Of a stretch of 64,000 bases of DNA, positions 44,201 to 53,584 are shown piece by piece (the stretch's first letter is position 1; every line of letters begins with the position of its first letter). This DNA is from Mantis religiosa. Taxonomy: Eukaryota > Arthropoda > Insecta > Mantodea > Mantidae. The stretch covers positions 66,194,156 through 66,258,155 of the forward strand of contig CM060947.1 in assembly GCA_030765055.1 (NCBI GenBank), given 5' to 3'. Below the pieces are notes generated by a model that made no database searches, had not been told where the DNA came from, and worked only from the letters and a program-made list of their open reading frames with translations. A program made the translations under genes and the position numbers.

Positions 44201-44985
44201 AAACAGAAAGAAATGCATACATCGAAAACTTTTTTAAGAGGGAAGGTGTTCAACTAGACAAAAACAGAATCGAACACAATCCCGGAAAACGGGAGCTAGC
44301 CAAACTAATGTTAAATTCCTTTTGGGGAAAATATGGGCAGAGAGATAACCTCACAACTTGCGAAGTAATTAAGGACCCCTCCCGCTTGCTAGAACTGTTA
44401 AACGATTCGGCGGTCGAAGTTCAATCCTTCATGCCTGCAACTGATTACATCATGTACGTGACGTGGAAGTATGACGAAAATGCCGAAAAAATCAACCTCA
44501 CATCACATGACGTCATTGCAGCCTACACTACAGCGCATGCGCGTTTGGTGTTGTATTCTTATCTGGATCGCTGATTCCATCATCGCTGCTTACTCACCTG
44601 GGGATTGGATACCTCAAACGGGTGCGTATTTGGGCGACATGACTGACGAACTTGAAAAATTTGAGCCAGGAGCATATATAACGAGATTTTCTTCCTGCAG
44701 ACCCGAAAGTTAACAGTTATGAAGTGTGGTGCCCTAAAAACCAAAAAAAGCATGTGGTGTGCAAGATTAAAGGAATTACTTTAAATTCTGGAAATTTAAG
44801 AAAAGTCAATGCCAACGTTATGCAAGATATTGTTCTAAACGATTCCTCCAAAACCGTTACCTTACATGGAAAGCGAATTGCTCGAAAGAAACTATGGACC
44901 GTAACTACCGAACCCTATTCTAAAACATTTCGCATGGTCGTTAACAAGCGTGTCGTCCAGGCCAATTATGACTCCTACCCCTAGG
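41201..44985 (+). pseudogene. Broken protein-primed DNA polymerase B
   Basis: This would replicate the element by protein priming. An N-terminal extension and a cysteine-rich zinc-finger region (about 42060-42410) are followed by the exonuclease with ExoI FDFECT (about 42459), ExoII AHNLRFYDGQF (about 42688) and ExoIII YCKSDVR (about 43070). A VYLFHGCFFHGC segment, typical of Polinton PolB, is near 43400. The polymerase has motif A DVCSLYP (43741) and motif B KLMLNSFWGK (44302). Motif C (YxDTDS) is missing: the sequence jumps at about 44568-44575 to the part after it, so the catalytic aspartates are deleted. Frameshifts or stops are also present near 41690, 42460, 42529, 42612 and 43555. The gene is dead. 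Confidence 0.92.
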
Positions 44986-46891
44986 GGTATAAAAGGATTC
45001 CAACCGAATAAGCGCACTCATGACATGTTAGCTAAGAGGGAATTGGAAGAAGAGAACATCTTTTATCCGAAAAAAATGAAATTTGACTTTAACAAAATAT
45101 CTGAGGCACTAGAGGAAGATGATGTTCCTATGTTTTATAACGAGCCCGAAATTCGGAAAGCATCCCGTCCTTTGGAGGAAGACGATGTTCCCATGTTTCG
45201 AAAAATGTTTAAGCCCAACGTAATTAAAGCCTCTAGAGCGTTGGAGGGAGCTCATGACCCCGTTTTCCAAAAAAATTTAAACCCGAAGTAATTAAAGCCT
45301 CGAGATCTTTGGAGATAGATGATGCGTCCATGTGTCGCAAAAAGTTTAAGCCCGAAATTCTAAAGGCATCTCGTCCCTTGGAGGAAGACGATGTTCCTAC
45401 AAGCTTCAAAAAATTGAAATGACAGTTGAATCCCCCGAGGTTGTCTCGTCTAGAAACGTGGAGAAGAAAGAAACCCATAAAAAAACCAATTGTTCCGCGG
45501 CATGCGCTGATTCCTGAACCATTCATGAAACCCGTCAATTGGCACGCCCTGCTCCCAAAAAAGCGTGCCCTTACCGAACCTCTTGATGATTCACCAATGT
45601 TAAAATGGGGCATTACGGAGAAACCCAGACCCTATAGAGGAAACTCAAAAAAGCAACATTATGTACCGTGGCATGCTTTAATTCCTGGCGAAAAAATGAA
45701 ACCGGTGAATTGACACGCCCTTCTCCCGCGCAAACGGAATTCTGCAACTCAAATATTAGACCATTCGAATTCTAAGATGCACGCCCTGGAACCCAAGACT
45801 CCTACAAAAAAGAATAAGAGATTGGCACGCAAAATTTCTAAAGTTAAAAACACATTCTTTTACAAAACCATTCCTCAACATGTTTTAAAAGGGAACGATG
45901 AAGTTATTTTAGATTCGGGGGTAAACTCAGCACATGAAGTGGAAATGAACGATGGTGAAGTCATCTTAAATTCGGAAAAAAATTTAAGCGCGTGAACCCA
46001 GGACATGACGTGGAGATGAACGATGGTGAAGTCATTTTAGATTCGGGAAAAAAATTTAAGCGCGTGAACCCAGGACAAGACGTGGAGATGAACGATGGTG
46101 AAGTCATTTTAGATTTGGGAAAAAAATTTAAGCGCGTGAACCCAGGACATGACGTGGAGATGAACGATGGTGAACTCATTTTAGATTCGGAAAGAAAATT
46201 TAAGCGCGTGAACCCAGGACATGTGAAGGAGGGAGATTCGGGAAAGGCAGAGGGTAACACGTATATTCCCAAATTTACCTTTCCAAGTACTATGCAGGTT
46301 GCTGGACCGTCCCGATCGGGTAAGTCTACCTTTGTAAAACGCTTAATTGCCAATTCCGAACAAATGTATGACAAACCCATAGGAGGAGTCGTTTGGTGTC
46401 ACCCTCCCGAATATCCTCCAAACCTAGGAAACACTTTTAATCACTGCCCGTTTAATGTATACACTCATGCAGGAATTCCACCCCTAGATTGCATAAAACC
46501 GCACGACCTTATAGTGGTAGATGACTTAATGCTAGAGGCTAACAATCCCGAAGTGTCAAATTTTTTCACTAAACATTCTCACCACCGCAATTTTGGCATC
46601 ATTTACATCCTTCAGAATATATTTCCTCAAGGAAACCACTTTCGCACCATTTCCCTTAATGCCAATTACATCGTAGTGTTTAAGAACAACAGAGATAAAA
46701 TGCAAATTGAACGATTGTTTCAGCAAATGGAACCTCGAAATTCAAAATTTTTATTAGAGGCTTTCCAAAAAGAAACTGAAAAGCCTCACGGATATCTGGT
46801 TCTAGACTGCTCTCAATACGCTCCAGATGATTATAGATATCGAACTGGTATTCTTCCCGAGGAAACGCCTTCTTGCTTCGTTTCGGTATAA
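44971..46891 (+). pseudogene. Packaging ATPase (FtsK/HerA-A32 type) with long repetitive N-terminal extension
   Basis: The C-terminal part (46200-46891) is an intact ATPase with Walker A GPSRSGKS (46304-46330) and Walker B LIVVDD (about 46510). It pumps DNA into capsids in related elements. Upstream, an extension of about 400 residues is made of repeats: LEEDDVPMFRK-type units (45100-45410), HALIP/KPVNWHALLP units (45500-45790) and a 24-residue unit with VEMNDGEVILDS (four to five copies, 45930-46220). Stops or shifts near 45290, 45420, 45711 and 45993 break the extension. The frame downstream of 45992 is open, so a shorter ATPase may still be readable. TATAAAA at 44988-44994 lies near the start. 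Confidence 0.8.
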
Positions 46892-46894
46892 ATA
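46887..46894 (+). promoter_or_regulatory. TATA box overlapping the ATPase stop codon
   Basis: TATAAATA lies 29 bases before the ATG at 46923 and contains the stop codon of the ATPase gene (46889-46891). Confidence 0.45.
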
Positions 46895-46922
46895 CCCTTT
46901 ATGAGAATTCTTTCTGTTCATT

Positions 46923-47282
46923 ATGAAGGCTAAGATACGTAAGCCCACTTCTCCTCTCATTGCGAACGAGTGTGAAAATCTGGTGGCTCTGACCAAGGCG
47001 AAACTTAAACTTAGAAAAAAGCTTCTCAAGCACACTAGACCTGAGACCATTGAGGCCATTTCGGAATGCATTCACAACGTTTGTAAAGGAAATGTGCGCA
47101 TATCTCCCTCTTGTAAGAGCCGTTTAAAAAGGCACAAAACGTGCTGGAGACGTTTAGTTGACAAGAAGGTTCCGCTGCAGAAGAAGCGAAATATTCTCGT
47201 GCAAAAAGGTGGATTTTTACCGGCTTTCCTTCTACCTGTACTGGTTTCGATAGCCAGTGCTTTGGTTTCTAAATTTACCTAA
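46923..47282 (+). CDS. Small basic Polinton protein
   Basis: 119 residues, intact. Rich in Lys and Arg, with a conserved-looking CIHNVCKGNVRISP segment, a KKVPLQKKRNILVQKGGFL stretch and a hydrophobic C-terminus. Proteins of this size and layout occur in other Polintons between ATPase and integrase, as I recall; a role in DNA condensation or as a minor virion protein is inferred. Confidence 0.6.
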   Translation: MKAKIRKPTSPLIANECENLVALTKAKLKLRKKLLKHTRPETIEAISECIHNVCKGNVRISPSCKSRLKRHKTCWRRLVDKKVPLQKKRNILVQKGGFLPAFLLPVLVSIASALVSKFT

Positions 47283-47285
47283 AAC

Positions 47286-47676
47286 ATGAAGCATGCTAAG
47301 CAAATTGTCATGCTTCGATCCGAGCCGAAGAGCGCTAAACGCCTTCATGTCATCGATAAGGCCATTTCTAGTATTTCCAACGATATTTCTCACATCATGG
47401 TTTGCCAAAATGTCTCCTGAAGATAAATGGAACATTGTCAAATATAAACTTGCTCATTATTACGATATGGTTTCTAAATTGAGACGTCCCGAGCTCGAGG
47501 ACGATGGCGAGGAAGAAATGCTTTCTTTGAAGACCGAAGAACCTCAACAGTTAACAAAAATTGAACCGGGGACATCCAAAGAGAAAAAAATTAAAAAGGC
47601 TCGCGCCATGACCCATATTTCCAGTCGTTACGGATTGCGTCCCCGAGCAGGCTTGGAATGGGAGACGCTACCCTAG
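47286..47676 (+). pseudogene. Small Polinton protein upstream of integrase, frameshifted
   Basis: The ATG at 47286 starts MKHAKQIVMLRSEPKSAKRL, which ends at a stop near 47420. The coding pattern continues in another frame from about 47405 (MSPEDKWNIVKYKLAHYYD) to 47676. One frameshift near 47405-47415 is the simplest explanation. Its end overlaps the integrase start by 19 bases. Confidence 0.5.
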
Positions 47677-48707
47677 AACGCATCTACAACAAAATTGATC
47701 ATTATGCGGGCTTGGGCACGACCGACAAACTGCGCAAAGCTACCGGTCTTTCCAAGTCTAGAATCGAAAATTTCCTTCAAACCAAGGAGAGTTACACGCT
47801 GCATAAACCTGTCAGAAAGCGTTATTCGACCAAACATTATGACGTCTCAAATATAGATGACCTTTGGGAGGCTGATCTCAACGTCTTGGATTCCATAAAG
47901 GCTCACAACGCACCATATAAGTACATTTTAACCGTCATCGACGTTTTCTCAAAATATGCTTGGGCCCGACCCTTAGTAACTAAAACGGGCGAGGAGCTAG
48001 TGAAAGCTTTTCGGGACATTTTTTCGAAAAACCGAAGAATCCCAAAAGTATTGCGAACGGATAAGGGAACGGAATTTAAAAACTGAACTTTTCAGCAATT
48101 TCTCAAAAAGCACAATGTTACCCATTTCACCACCAATAATAAGGTTAAAGCTGCCGTAGTAGAACGATTCAACAGAACCTTAAAAACCAAAATGTGGCGA
48201 TATTTTACTCACAAAAACACGTATAAGTATGTGGACGTTTTACAAAAACTCTTGCAGTCATACAACAGTTCATATCATCGCTCCATTAAAATGGCTCCAA
48301 AAGACGTTTCAGAAGATAACATTCTTCAGGTTTACCATAACCTTTATAAACCTCCGTTCAAGTCTACTCATAAATTTAGGGTGGGAGGTTCCGTTCGGAT
48401 ATCAAAAGAGAAAATGACCTTCGACAAGGATTACGAACAAAATTGGACCGATGAAATTTTTCAAGTTTTCAAGGTCATTCAAAGTTTGCCCACCGTTTAC
48501 AAAATTCGCGATTTGGCTGGAGAACCTATAGAGGGATTCTTTTACACCCAAGAACTTCAACGCGTTAGGCTTCCCCTTTCTTACAAGGTAGATAACGTTC
48601 TTAGATCCAGGGGTCGAGGTGCCAGAATGGAGGTTCTTGTCAAATGGAAAGGTTATCCTGAAAAATTCAACTCGTGGATAAAAGCTACCGATATATCGCT
48701 GATATGA
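47658..48707 (+). pseudogene. Retroviral-type integrase with chromodomain, one nonsense codon
   Basis: This would insert the element. An N-terminal helical region (LRKATGLSKSRIENFL) is followed by the catalytic core with Asp in WEADL (about 47868), Asp in LRTDKGTEF (about 48055) and Glu in AVVERFNRT (about 48160), the usual DD35E layout. The C-terminus has a VLVKWKGYP chromodomain (48628-48690). A TGA at 48084-48086 interrupts an otherwise open frame. The gene ends in an ATGA overlap with the next start (48704-48707). Confidence 0.88.
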
Positions 48708-49819
48708 TTTGTAGAACCTCCTTCTCCATTACGCTTGCTAGCAATGCCTCCATGGACCGGTTTTCAAACAACACTACTTCGCGCTTCTCCAATTGCTTAC
48801 CCGAAAGATTGGTACTGGAGGGTGAGTGGGAGGTGGCGCTTACCAAATTGAGATACCCCCTCCGGTTTTATAACTTAAGTTCCAACTCCACTCTCAGTGG
48901 CACTCTCAATACCACGTATTCCGACGGTTTCGGTGCAGCGTATTCCCCTTTTAACGTGAAACTTGCAAATGTTATTGAAAAGGACAGCGCGCAGCTTTTA
49001 ACTCTTATCAACAAGAGCATTCGTAACCAAATTAATGTCCAACAATTCTTTTTTCACAAAGAAGGAAGAACAACCGTCAACAGAGCCGCCGTCGAACAAA
49101 AAAAGGAAGCCGCCGAGAAGGGGGAAACCGCCGAAAAGGGGGAAGCCGCCGAAAAGGGGGAAGCCGCCGAAAAGGGGGAAGCCGCCGAAAAGGGGGAAGC
49201 CGCCGAAAAGGGGGAAGCCTCAAACGTTCTTCCCCAAGAAATCGTTACCCCTCATCAATTGCTACCGGTTTCTTCTTCGTCTGAAGCACCACTGCCAACC
49301 TTTGATAAGTTGCCCCCGATGAACGATGAAAGAGTCATGAGCGATGAACCAGCCAAAAAGGAAACGAAAAGAACGAATGAAGAAGCTGGACCCAATTCCA
49401 TTTCCCCTGCTAATTTTCAGAGACGCGTAGTAACTTCCATGATTCCATCGCCGATGCTTTGCAGAATGCTTGGATATTTACCTAATAAGGATGTCGTGCG
49501 CTCTCCGAAATCCACCTACATGATAGATCCCTACATGGGTTTTCCTTACGAAGTATTCATCTACTGCGATATCGTTGTTCCCCAGCTCGTTGGAAACTCG
49601 TTCGTTCAAGTGATAGAGAGTACCGTCATCGAAGTCGAACCCGAGTCCTCTAAACGTCTGTCCATGGAGCAATCTTTCTTTCCACAAAATTGGGTTCCTT
49701 TAATTCGCCAGGATTTTAACGTCATTTCAATAGATTTATGGGACGGTTTTGGCAATCTAATTCCATTCGCCGACGGTTTTTCTTCTGCATTAGTTCTATC
49801 CTTTAGACTAAAACCTTGA
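48704..49819 (+). CDS. Polinton structural-type protein with KGEAAE repeats
   Basis: The ATG at 48704 overlaps the integrase stop (ATGA) and starts MICRTSFSITLASNAS; the frame is open further up but this start fits the gene packing. GEWEVALTKLRYP near residues 36-48 is a motif I associate with a conserved Polinton protein next to the integrase. A block of 18-base repeats encodes GEAAEK units (49110-49220). The C-terminal third (VVTSMIPSPMLCRMLGY to the end) looks globular. Probably a virion component. Function not certain. Confidence 0.6.
   Translation: MICRTSFSITLASNASMDRFSNNTTSRFSNCLPERLVLEGEWEVALTKLRYPLRFYNLSSNSTLSGTLNTTYSDGFGAAYSPFNVKLANVIEKDSAQLLTLINKSIRNQINVQQFFFHKEGRTTVNRAAVEQKKEAAEKGETAEKGEAAEKGEAAEKGEAAEKGEAAEKGEASNVLPQEIVTPHQLLPVSSSSEAPLPTFDKLPPMNDERVMSDEPAKKETKRTNEEAGPNSISPANFQRRVVTSMIPSPMLCRMLGYLPNKDVVRSPKSTYMIDPYMGFPYEVFIYCDIVVPQLVGNSFVQVIESTVIEVEPESSKRLSMEQSFFPQNWVPLIRQDFNVISIDLWDGFGNLIPFADGFSSALVLSFRLKP
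49107..49222. repeat. 18-bp in-frame repeat (GGGGAAGCCGCCGAAAA)
   Basis: About six units of 18 bases with little divergence, keeping the frame of the surrounding gene (Lys-Gly-Glu-Ala-Ala-Glu). Confidence 0.9.
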
Positions 49820-50268
49820 ACTCCAACGACTCAATTTTCCTTCGCTATTACCTCAATCAGGCAGGCCACGGAGATCGCAATTTCAACCTTTACAGAGGCT
49901 CTCAATTTCAAAAGGGCAGCGGTCTATTCAGCGCTCTTGGAGGTTTGTTTAGAACCCTGTTTCCCCTCATTAAAAGCGGTGCAAAAGTAGTGGGAAAAGA
50001 AGCTCTAAAAATGGGTTCCAACGTACTTGCCGATATTGCCACATCTTCTGCAACTCCTAAAGAAGCATTCAAAACCCGTCTAAGGGAAGCTGGATCCAAT
50101 TTAAAGCGAAAAGCCGAAACTAAAATTGATTCTATGATGGGGTCGGGAAGAAAGCGAAAAACCAAGAATATAAAACGAAAATCCAGCAACATAAAAAGAA
50201 AAACAAAAGGCAAGAAGAAACAGTCTAAACCCAGACGCGTTCAGCGGAAGGACATCTTTTCATCATGA
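49816..50268 (+). CDS. Minor capsid-like basic protein without ATG start
   Basis: 150 residues in an open frame. It contains YYLNQAGHGDRNFN and YRGSQFQKGSGLFSALGG, the signature of the small Polinton/adintovirus minor capsid protein (adenovirus pX/pVI-like). An amphipathic middle and a very basic C-terminus (KRKTKNIKRK) fit DNA or membrane contact. At the expected start, the overlap with the preceding stop reads TTGA instead of the ATGA seen at the neighbouring junctions, so the start codon seems lost by one substitution. It overlaps the capsid start by four bases. Confidence 0.75.
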   Translation: MNSNDSIFLRYYLNQAGHGDRNFNLYRGSQFQKGSGLFSALGGLFRTLFPLIKSGAKVVGKEALKMGSNVLADIATSSATPKEAFKTRLREAGSNLKRKAETKIDSMMGSGRKRKTKNIKRKSSNIKRKTKGKKKQSKPRRVQRKDIFSS

Positions 50269-51548
50269 GCGGAACGGTTTTTATGAACTCTGAATTAGAC
50301 TTCTTTAAAGAACTTCCCGTTCAAACCAATATCGAAGAATCTCAAATTCTTCAAATTAATCCACAAAATGCCATCTCTAAGGATTCCCCCATTACATTTC
50401 ACTATTCTTCCAATGCCGAAGATTATTTGGACCTATCTTACCTCGTTTTAGAAGTTTTTCTTCAAATTTTAAATGAAGACCACTCTAACCTTGCTGCTGA
50501 CGAAAAAGTCACTCTCGTTAACAATCCTCTCAATGCTCTCTTTAGTCAGGTTAACGTATCTCTAAGTAACGTTAATATTGTCTTACCTCAGCAAGGTTAC
50601 CCTTACAGAACCTATCTTGAAACTCTTCTCACCTATTCCTCCGACGTTATGAATAACCGCTTGCAAATGTCCCTATGGTTCAAAGACACCGCTGGAAAAT
50701 TTGACGATTTTGACAATAATCTTGGTCTCAAGCAGCGTTTTCAATTCACCAAACAAAGCAATTCCTTTCAACTCATGGGATGCTTATCCCACGGTTTCTT
50801 TAATCAAGATTTGCTTCTGCTCAATAACGTTGATCTGTCAATCACTCTCACTCCATCTCCTCCTCAGTTTCATCTCATAGCCGCAAATTCCTCGATTAAG
50901 GGATACACAAAAATTCTTGGCGCTCATCTTTATCTTAAGAGAGCCCGCCCCACTCCATCCATAAAGACGGCACATCAGGGAGCCCTTGCTAAAGCAAACG
51001 TCATCATGCCTTTCAAGGACGTAGATTATCAAACTCTCAGCTTAGCTTCCGGAATTACCTCGGCTTCTTTCCCTAACGTTCTCGTCGGAAAGGTACCCAG
51101 GCGCATCACGTTGGCCATGACAACGGATAAGGCTCACTCTGGGGATATCACTAAGAATCCTTTCAACTTTCAACACTTTAACCTCTCCTCTCTGCAACTA
51201 ACGATCAACAACCGTCCCGTTCCCTCCCCTGTCGTGGTTCTCAACTTTGAAAAAGATTTCTTTCTCCAAGGTTATCAAACCCTCCTTCTTGATCTAGCCA
51301 AAGTTTTCAATAACAAGGGCATTAACATATCCAGGTCCGAATATCCCCACGGATACACCATCTTCTCATTTGATCTCACGGCTGACATGTCCGCAGATAG
51401 AAATTACATTTCCGGCCTTCATCACGGTAATGTCGGTATAAATCTCGAATTTCTGCGTCCTTTAGCTGAACCCGTCTGCCTTCACGTCATCTCAGAAATT
51501 TACAGATCCGTTCAAATCGATTTCAACCGATCCATTCTCGTAAAATGA
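50265..51548 (+). CDS. Major capsid protein, double jelly-roll
   Basis: 427 residues, intact. It forms the icosahedral shell. SELDFFKELPVQTNIEESQ at the start, DYLDLSYLVLEVFLQI, NNPLNALFSQVNVSLSN, YPYRTYLETLLTYS and LWFKDTAGKFDD follow the order of the Polinton major capsid family. The length is usual for a double jelly-roll capsid of this group. Start and stop overlap the neighbours by four bases each (50265-50268 and 51545-51548). Its open frame contrasts with the broken PolB. Confidence 0.88.
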   Translation: MSGTVFMNSELDFFKELPVQTNIEESQILQINPQNAISKDSPITFHYSSNAEDYLDLSYLVLEVFLQILNEDHSNLAADEKVTLVNNPLNALFSQVNVSLSNVNIVLPQQGYPYRTYLETLLTYSSDVMNNRLQMSLWFKDTAGKFDDFDNNLGLKQRFQFTKQSNSFQLMGCLSHGFFNQDLLLLNNVDLSITLTPSPPQFHLIAANSSIKGYTKILGAHLYLKRARPTPSIKTAHQGALAKANVIMPFKDVDYQTLSLASGITSASFPNVLVGKVPRRITLAMTTDKAHSGDITKNPFNFQHFNLSSLQLTINNRPVPSPVVVLNFEKDFFLQGYQTLLLDLAKVFNNKGINISRSEYPHGYTIFSFDLTADMSADRNYISGLHHGNVGINLEFLRPLAEPVCLHVISEIYRSVQIDFNRSILVK

Positions 51549-52051
51549 ACACCCATCAAATTTACTCCTGCATGCGCAAATTCAAACCTTTCATTGGTGT
51601 TTTCCCTTCAGACAAAATTCCTAACCCCTTGCTACTTCCACCACCTCCCATCGCTTTAGTCATTAACACCGATCCAAGCTCTAAACCAGGAAAACATTGG
51701 GTCTGCATCCTCGTTTCAAAAAATGGTTATGGGGAATATTTTGACAGTTTCGCCTTTCCTCCTCTTCTTCCTTCCATTCTTCATTTTCTCAATGGGTATT
51801 GCGGCCCTAATTGGAAGTACAATGCGCAACGCTTGCAAGGAAACCATTCCTCTAATTGCGGACATTACGTAATAGCATTCCTTACCTACCGATGTTGCCA
51901 TTTTTTTCCGTTTTTCTTCTTTTCCAAATTCAAATTTACCGATTATCATTACAACGATAAACTCATTTCTAAAACTCATCGCGTTCGGTGCTCTTCTTCC
52001 TCCTCCGCACAAATATGTAGATCCCTTGTATCCTCGTCAGTCGTCGTCTAG
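51545..52051 (+). CDS. Adenain-like maturation cysteine protease
   Basis: 168 residues. It cleaves virion proteins during maturation in adenoviruses and Polintons. Catalytic residues are seen as His51 (GKHWVCILV), Asp67 (EYFDSF) and Cys105 (SSNCGHYVIAF), with the Gln in RLQG before it, in the usual order His-Asp/Glu-Gln-Cys. GVFPSDKIP at the N-terminus is also typical. The start overlaps the capsid stop (ATGA). Confidence 0.85.
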   Translation: MNTHQIYSCMRKFKPFIGVFPSDKIPNPLLLPPPPIALVINTDPSSKPGKHWVCILVSKNGYGEYFDSFAFPPLLPSILHFLNGYCGPNWKYNAQRLQGNHSSNCGHYVIAFLTYRCCHFFPFFFFSKFKFTDYHYNDKLISKTHRVRCSSSSSAQICRSLVSSSVVV

Positions 52052-52060
52052 CCTTCAAAC

Positions 52061-52488
52061 ATGTAAGTACTCTCCGTTTTTTCCTTCATCTGCTTCTCTC
52101 TTCTTAACATTCGACATTTACCTATCATTCTTCTTGTTGCAGGGCTCCCGTGCACTTCCTCAACCCGTCTCGTTCTAAGTGCATCTCGTTCTCCTCTACG
52201 GAAATTACCATCTCCAGATGCATCAAACCTGCATCTGTAACCTTCTCGTCCGACTTGTGGATTCGTTTCGTCAATGAACTTGGACCAAAAATTGAAACGC
52301 ATTTCAAATCTAAGCTTCCATCTTCAAAAAATAGCATCTCCGAATCCATCACCGTTCACTTCAAGCATCTATTTGGAAATCCAGCTATTGTGCTCAAACC
52401 TGCCGGATTTTCCATAAACAAAGAGGAATGGACAAGAATCAACCAGCTCTATCAGGAATGGAACAACAACCAACAATCACCATCATAA
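52061..52488 (+). CDS. Small Polinton gene with an intron splitting the start codon
   Basis: A consensus donor GTAAGT follows AT (52061-52062), and an acceptor TTGTTGCAG ends at 52142. Splicing (intron 52063-52142, 80 bases) joins AT to G at 52143 and creates the ATG in frame with 52143-52488. The exon 2 frame has no ATG of its own at the right place before residue 20 or so except by a shifted reading. The product of about 115 residues is basic, with ISRCIKPASVTFSS and LKPAGFSINKEEW segments, and resembles small single-stranded nucleic-acid-binding proteins only vaguely. Function unknown. Confidence 0.6.
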
Positions 52489-52655
52489 GACCCTTTTGCT
52501 TCGATTTCACCGGCATCTCCCCTTTATCGCTTGATGTCTGCTACCAAGTTGAAGCTGACCTTCTACGTCATTATTTACGTCATCGTGTTCGACCAATCCA
52601 TATCAGTGCACAATTTGAAACCTTCTCCTTCCACCGGGGAAACCCGTTCCTCTAA
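52458..52655 (+). CDS. Small hypothetical Polinton protein
   Basis: 65 residues starting at an ATG inside the end of the previous gene (31-base overlap). Reads ITIIRPFCFDFTGISPLSL and a basic middle. No family recognised. A longer frame from 52531 overlaps it in another frame. Confidence 0.35.
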   Translation: MEQQPTITIIRPFCFDFTGISPLSLDVCYQVEADLLRHYLRHRVRPIHISAQFETFSFHRGNPFL

Positions 52656-52692
52656 CCTCCTTCACTTCGTTTCCTACCGTCGTACAGTCAAG

Positions 52693-53019
52693 ATGATGCG
52701 CAGTGTGCTCCGGGATCTCTCCAACAGAGGACAGACTCCTCACATCATTGGCGTTAAGGACCTTCATCGCAACATTCCTTACACCGTTGTCGGCGCCCGG
52801 ACTATGAGTACTCAATTTGGCTGGAAAACAGTTCTCAGGATTCAGGACGGTAGAGAGGTCTTCCTACCTTCGGCCTACGGAGACCTTACCGACGACGCCA
52901 TTGCCCAACTCAACCAGGCTCCTTTTCTCATCACCTACAAAGGCATCGAACTTATTCCAAACACCAACGAATACAAAAAGCACATACTCACCTTCAGCGA
53001 AATTCCTGTTACGCAATGA
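52693..53019 (+). CDS. Small hypothetical Polinton protein
   Basis: About 108 residues from the ATG at 52693; the frame is open to 52531, but this start follows the stop of the preceding small gene closely. Contains MRSVLRDLSNRGQTPH and LPSAYGDLTDDAIAQLN segments and is well balanced in composition. It ends in an ATGA overlap (53016-53019) with the next gene. The frame layout suggests a real gene. Function unknown. Confidence 0.5.
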   Translation: MMRSVLRDLSNRGQTPHIIGVKDLHRNIPYTVVGARTMSTQFGWKTVLRIQDGREVFLPSAYGDLTDDAIAQLNQAPFLITYKGIELIPNTNEYKKHILTFSEIPVTQ

Positions 53020-53535
53020 CGTGCACCACGGATTTCTTCGATATCGGTAAGTACATCAGTAATTTCAACTTGTCTTGTTTTATTCTTCTCTCCCCTAAAC
53101 TTTCTGTTTCTCATTCTTCTTACTTTCTTTTTTTCAGGGCATAACCTCATGGCCTGCATCAAGTTCTCCATCTTTGAACAAGTGGATGACCTTGGTAACT
53201 TCGTCTTGCCTTTCCAGTTAATTTCCACCAACGTTGATCGATTTGGAGACTGCAAAATTGTCACCGTCCAGCTCAACTTTCAAAACGCCGCCATCGTCAA
53301 CATACAGTTCGTCACTTCAAAAATATTTCCGGAGCTAGACACTGACTCAAAATATTATCTGTCCTTCGCCGAACAAACCATCCCTTCCTCAAACTGTACG
53401 TCATTTCTCACCCCTATTTGCCTACCCTCTTCTCAACCTCACCTCAACTTCTCTCACATCAATTTCAAATGTGTCACTGAAGAAGATAACCAGGATCCAT
53501 GTATTACCACTTTCAAAATTGTATTTGTGAAATAA
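53016..53535 (+). CDS. Small spliced Polinton gene, intron after codon 10
   Basis: Exon 1 is 53016-53046 (ATG overlapping the previous stop) and ends at the donor GTAAGT. The intron is 53047-53137 with a pyrimidine-rich acceptor TTTTTTTCAG. Exon 2 is 53138-53535. The frame is kept across the junction (31 bases, then two bases completing a Gly codon). The product is about 142 residues, with VTVQLNFQNAAIVNIQFV in the middle. Together with 52458 and 52693 it forms a late group of short genes. Exon 2 is followed by AATAAA signals near 53533 and 53554. Function unknown. Confidence 0.6.
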
Positions 53536-53584
53536 ATTGTATCCATATTCTCAATAAAGAAAATTAAAAAAAAGCATATACTTC

